Shown piece by piece: positions 59,396-64,000 of a stretch of DNA of 64,000 bases (within the stretch, counting starts at the first letter, position 1; every line of letters begins with the position of its first letter). The notes under the pieces are model-generated. The model had not been told where the DNA came from, ran no database searches, and saw nothing but the letters and a program-made list of their open reading frames with translations. Location: positions 250,001-314,000 of the forward strand of contig JACVTC010000171.1 in the NCBI GenBank assembly GCA_016946835.1, written 5' to 3'. The translations under genes were made by a program, and so were the position numbers. The stretch is from Neocallimastix lanati (nom. inval.) (lineage: Eukaryota > Neocallimastigomycota > Neocallimastigomycetes > Neocallimastigales > Neocallimastigaceae).

Positions 59396-60029
59396 TTATA
59401 ATAAATATAATAAAAAAAAATTACATAAAAAATTTACATTATTTTTTTAATTATTTTTGTAATTATTTTTTTATAATTTAATTATTTAATACAGTTAATA
59501 GAACACAAGAAGCAACATTAGATTCCCAATTTCTTTTAGAATCTGCAGAAATTGGTGCAAAGCAAGCTGAATCAATGAAACTCGCTGGCGAAAATTTTGA
59601 TACTGAAGATTGGATAAATAAATTATTAACTATTATGGGTGGTAGACATGACATTAAGCAAGAAGATGAGGATAATGAAGAAAATGTAAATTTAAGATCA
59701 TTAAAATGGGAAAATATTGGAATAAGAGCTGAACCATTTTTTGATAGAGTACCTAAAATTGATAATATGTAAGTATAAGTATAAATTTTAACATCAAATA
59801 TTAAAAACATAAATATAAATTAATTATTCTGATATAATGCTAAGAATAATATAAATTTATATTTTCTATCATAAATTTATAACTATTTAATAGGATTGGG
59901 CCATTATCTACCGAACAAAAAGAAAAGAGAAGTATTGTTAGGCATACAAGGGAAAATAAAAATTCAGTGAATTTAAAAAAACCACAAGAAGTAAAATATT
60001 TCTTAACAATATAAAATTAAATATATATT

Positions 60030-60094
<65 letters not shown>

Positions 60095-60638
60095 TATATA
60101 TATATAATATTTTAAAATATTTTTTTTTTTAATTAAAAAAAAAATAAAAATAAAATAAAGATTAGAAAAGAAGATATTAAAGAACAAGAAAATGAAACAA
60201 CAAAAAATGTTTTTCAAATAGGAGAAATATTAGAACAAAAAGGTCAAGTCAATCTTTTTGAATTTATTGTCAATCCAGATTCATTCAGCCAAACAGTAGA
60301 AAATATATTTTATTTATCATTTCTTATTCGTGATGGAAAAGCATTACTTGATGAAAAAGATGGTGAATTGATTATAGGTAAATTTATAAAAATATTTAAT
60401 ATATTTTATTAAATATTTATTTTATTAAATATTTATTTATATATTTAATACTTTAGAAAGAACAGATCCACCTGATGAAGAAGATTATTTACATGGTATT
60501 AAGAAAAAGCAATTTGTTTTAGAAATAGATGAAAATACTTGGAAAAAAATTATCGAAGTATATGATATTAAAGAACCAATGATCCCAACACGTCCAAAAG
60601 TACAAATGAATAATTCTAAATGGTACGGATTACAATAA
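59037..60638 (+). CDS. NSE4: Nse4, kleisin subunit of the SMC5/6 complex
   Basis: Six exons join in phase to 313 residues: 59037-59145, 59253-59315, 59495-59768, 59894-59990, 60161-60377, 60457-60638. The N-terminal helical part (RKIRMKYRNHIEGLPDVNSP, then IIESVDELYQKVNRTQEATL) is the kleisin region that contacts the Smc6 neck. The C-terminal winged-helix Nse4 signature is clear near residue 225, reading SQTVENIFYLSFLIRDGKAL, followed by KKQFVLEIDENTWKKII. Length is slightly short of yeast and animal Nse4 (about 380-400), mostly through a short middle linker. Nse4 bridges the Smc5 and Smc6 heads during DNA repair and replication. The short ATG context (AAAAATGG) and acidic start support the chosen start codon. 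An AAT array and a 60-nt poly(A) sit in introns 2 and 4. Confidence 0.93.
59330..59396. repeat. (AAT)n microsatellite in Nse4 intron 2
   Basis: About 22 AAT units starting 14 bases after the donor at 59316. Confidence 0.95.
60033..60092. repeat. 60-nt poly(A) in Nse4 intron 4
   Basis: An uninterrupted A-run on the sense strand between the donor at 59991 and the acceptor at 60160. Confidence 0.95.
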
Positions 60639-60913
60639 GCATTAAATCATTAAATATAATAAATATCAAATAAATAATAAAATAATTTTTATAATACAAC
60701 AAACAGTCGAACTTTTGTATTTTTTTCTTTTTTTTTTACTTTATTTAAATTCAAAATTTATTATATATTTTAAATATTTAACATTTATTTATAAAATTTT
60801 TTCTATATTAGTTAATATAAACTATTATATACCTCCAAAATAAAAATAAATTATAATTAATAAAAATATAATAAACTTTATTATATATATTTATTAAATG
60901 TATATTTAAATAT

Positions 60914-60944
<31 letters not shown>

Positions 60945-61097
60945 TCTATTTATTTTATCGATTTTCAGTTTTATTAATATTTCAATATATAAAAAAAATT
61001 TTTTAAAAAATTTTCCAAATATTTAATTCCAATACATATTCCAAAATTTTAAATGTAATTTTCATTTAAATATATATATGACTACCATAATGGTGTT
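60639..61097. other. Convergent intergenic spacer
   Basis: A/T-rich DNA with a short TTTA run near 60914-60950, between the Nse4 stop and the stop of the minus-strand membrane-protein exons. No exon was seen. Confidence 0.7.
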
Positions 61098-61675
61098 TTA
61101 TCTAATTTCATTAATTTTTAGTCCATTAATAGAAGAAGTTATAACATTAATATTTGCTTCATCTATACTCGAATATTCTTCATTACCATCATTAGAGTTT
61201 TTCGTTGTATTTTTTTTTAACCTTATTATATTCTTCTAAATATATCCTTTAAAAATTGTATTAATTTTAATTTTTTTTTTTTTTAGTTTGAAATATTCCA
61301 GACTCTTACAATATAGTAATAATATATAGAATATTATTTGTGTATAATCACTATTTTAATTATATTAAAATTGTTTTTTATATTAAAAATAAAAAAAATA
61401 AAAAATAAAAAAAAAAAGTATACTAATAAATTATTACATAATCCATAAGATACTTTTGTAAACGTATTAATAACTAAAAGAACAATTAACATAATACCTA
61501 TCTAATTTTTTAACTGTTTCATAGAATTTATATAAATATAAAAATAAGAATCCTAATTATATCAATATCATAATAATAATAAAACGATACATCTAATATC
61601 TAATATCTAATAATAATATAATAATTATACTTTAATGTGTAGTTTTGGGGCAGTAATTTTTTTGCTATTGTATAT
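61098..61675 (-). CDS. 3' exons of an unrecognised single-pass membrane protein (5' part not found)
   Basis: Three small minus-strand exons join at phase 0 with GT..AG borders: 61675-61631 (IYNSKKITAPKLHIK), 61501-61454 (IGIMLIVLLVINTFTK) and 61235-61098 (KNIIRLKKNTTKN ... INGLKINEIR, stop). Together they read as a juxtamembrane segment, one hydrophobic helix, a positively charged stop-transfer cluster and an acidic cytosolic tail ending in TAA. That order is hard to get by chance. A further candidate exon upstream is 62031-61967 (FHPALIEVPESVT), also ending at phase 0. No start codon or family was recognised. It is convergent with Nse4 and divergent from the nucleotidase. An alternative is chance open frames in AT-rich DNA. 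Confidence 0.4.
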
Positions 61676-61966
61676 CTAATACAATTAATATTCATTATTT
61701 AGCTATTCATAATAGAATATATATTGAAAATCTCTTCAAAAAAATTTTATAATATTTATATATTCTATTCATCTTCATCGTAATAACAATTTAGCTTTCA
61801 ACGATTAAATCAATTTTATTTTTTGTCAAAAATTATCCATATTGTTATTATTATTACTAGTAATTAGTATTATTTAAATGACATATTTCAAAATGATATA
61901 TATATTTTTATAATTAAATATATATATTTTTAAATTTAAATTTATTAATAATGGAATTTAATACAC

Positions 61967-62056
61967 AGTAACACTTTCAGGCACTTCTATTAAAGCAGGA
62001 TGGAAAACTGTCAGTTTTTTCAAAATTACTTCTCAAAAAGGTTCTGCTAATTGCTA
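61967..62056. other. Island of balanced composition, open on both strands
   Basis: A stretch with many more G/C than its surroundings. Plus strand: 29 codons reading SGTSIKAGWKTVSFFKITSQ to a TAA at 62054-62056. Minus strand: 21 codons reading VILKKLTVFHPALIEVPESV between an acceptor-like TTTTTGAG and a GTGTAT donor-like site. It could be an exon of the neighbouring minus-strand membrane protein or a transposon scrap. Confidence 0.35.
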
Positions 62057-62811
62057 AAAATGTACAAATGAATGTATTCTTTGAAATAAATTATATTTTT
62101 AACTAATGAAATTTGAAAATATATATATAAAAAATAGTTCTAACATTAATAATAGATAGTTTAAAAGCATTTTACTTTAATATCTATTTTTTGTATTTAA
62201 AAAAAAAATATGTATTTAAATATATATTTTACTTTAATTAATAAAAAAATAATTAAAAATAAAAATTTTAAATGTACTAATTTATTTTATTCTATTAAAT
62301 AGAAAAGTTTGATTAACATAACACAATTTATAAATTTTTAAATTTTAACTAAAAAAGAAAAAATATAATTCATTTTAAATATACCAATTAAACTTCTGAA
62401 AATGATTGCTTTAAGATAAATATAATTGTAAAACCGAAGATATAAATTTGAGACCATACGAATTATTATTATTATTATTATTATCATTCTTCTTCTTCTT
62501 CTTATTATTATTATTATTAGTATTATTGAAATTAATAATAATTATAAAAGATATTTAAATTAGTAATAATACAAACGTTTTTTTTTTTTTTATTTGATGT
62601 AAATTATTTGAAAATATTATTAGAAAATTTGATAGTAATTTGTAATAATGGATTAGGTTTTAGAATTGTAACCAAAAATATTGAGCAGCAGTATTAGACT
62701 GAATTAAATTAAAATATATAAAAATAAAAATATATATCTTTTATTTTAAAAAAAATTTATTTATTTTGATATCAAAAAAAAAAAAAAAAAAAAAAAAATA
62801 AAAAAAAAAAA
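62057..62811. other. AT spacer upstream of the nucleotidase gene
   Basis: A/T-only DNA with a short TTA/TTC run near 62463-62519. It ends in A-runs that directly abut the start codon at 62812. Confidence 0.7.

Positions 62812-64000
<1,189 letters not shown>

Noticed and set aside
60032-60217. Minus-strand Phe-rich frame
   Set aside because: Poly(A) of a Nse4 intron read backwards plus the antisense of exon 5.

Overview
The window reads as nuclear DNA of an early-diverging, flagellated fungus, most likely an anaerobic gut fungus (Neocallimastigomycota). Spacers are almost pure A/T with very long homopolymers and AAT/TTTA/AATAT arrays. Genes are intron-rich with GTAAGT-like donors and AG acceptors. 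One gene encodes CC2D2A, a ciliary transition-zone protein, so the organism builds flagella. The taxon is an inference from composition, intron style and gene content; no marker gene was searched.

Layout. 1-9727 (minus): CC2D2A homologue, 28 exons reconstructed, C-terminus off the left edge. 12367-16351 (plus): a PH-Sec7 Arf-GEF-like gene with one in-frame TAA inside the Sec7 domain. 17953-23513 (plus): EDC4/Ge-1/Varicose-type mRNA-decapping scaffold, 12 exons. 24375-26810: a decayed LINE-type retrotransposon with poly(A) tail, a 19-bp inverted repeat and a second decayed ORF. 26811-33082: AT desert holding a 45-codon ORF, poly(A)-tailed repeats, a perfect 50-bp palindrome, a GC-rich island and tandem duplications. 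33083-35016 (minus): TPR-like/MYND protein. 38556-42682 (plus): acyl-CoA synthetase of the malonyl-CoA synthetase (ACSF3/AAE13) type, 13 exons including two micro-exons. 43620-45595 (plus): UPF0173-type metallo-beta-lactamase-fold hydrolase. 46763-47432 (minus): ribosomal protein eS24. 51038-57385 (minus): Ras guanine-nucleotide exchange factor with a FERM/PTB-like N-terminus. 59037-60638 (plus): Nse4 kleisin of the SMC5/6 complex. 61098-61675 (minus): 3' exons of an unrecognised membrane protein. 62812-right edge (plus): 3'(2'),5'-bisphosphate nucleotidase, cut by the window end.

The genes do not form a pathway or cluster. They are scattered housekeeping and signalling genes: flagellum, Arf and Ras GTPase control, mRNA decay, translation, chromosome maintenance, sulfur and acyl-CoA metabolism. 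Exon joins were accepted only when GT..AG borders, reading phase and family similarity agreed. One join in the RasGEF gene could not be closed, and one codon in the Sec7 gene is a stop; both are listed as findings. I found no convincing new multi-gene system. The most interesting leads are the Sec7 stop codon, the micro-exon architecture of the acyl-CoA synthetase, the RasGEF splice anomaly, and the hidden membrane-protein exons.
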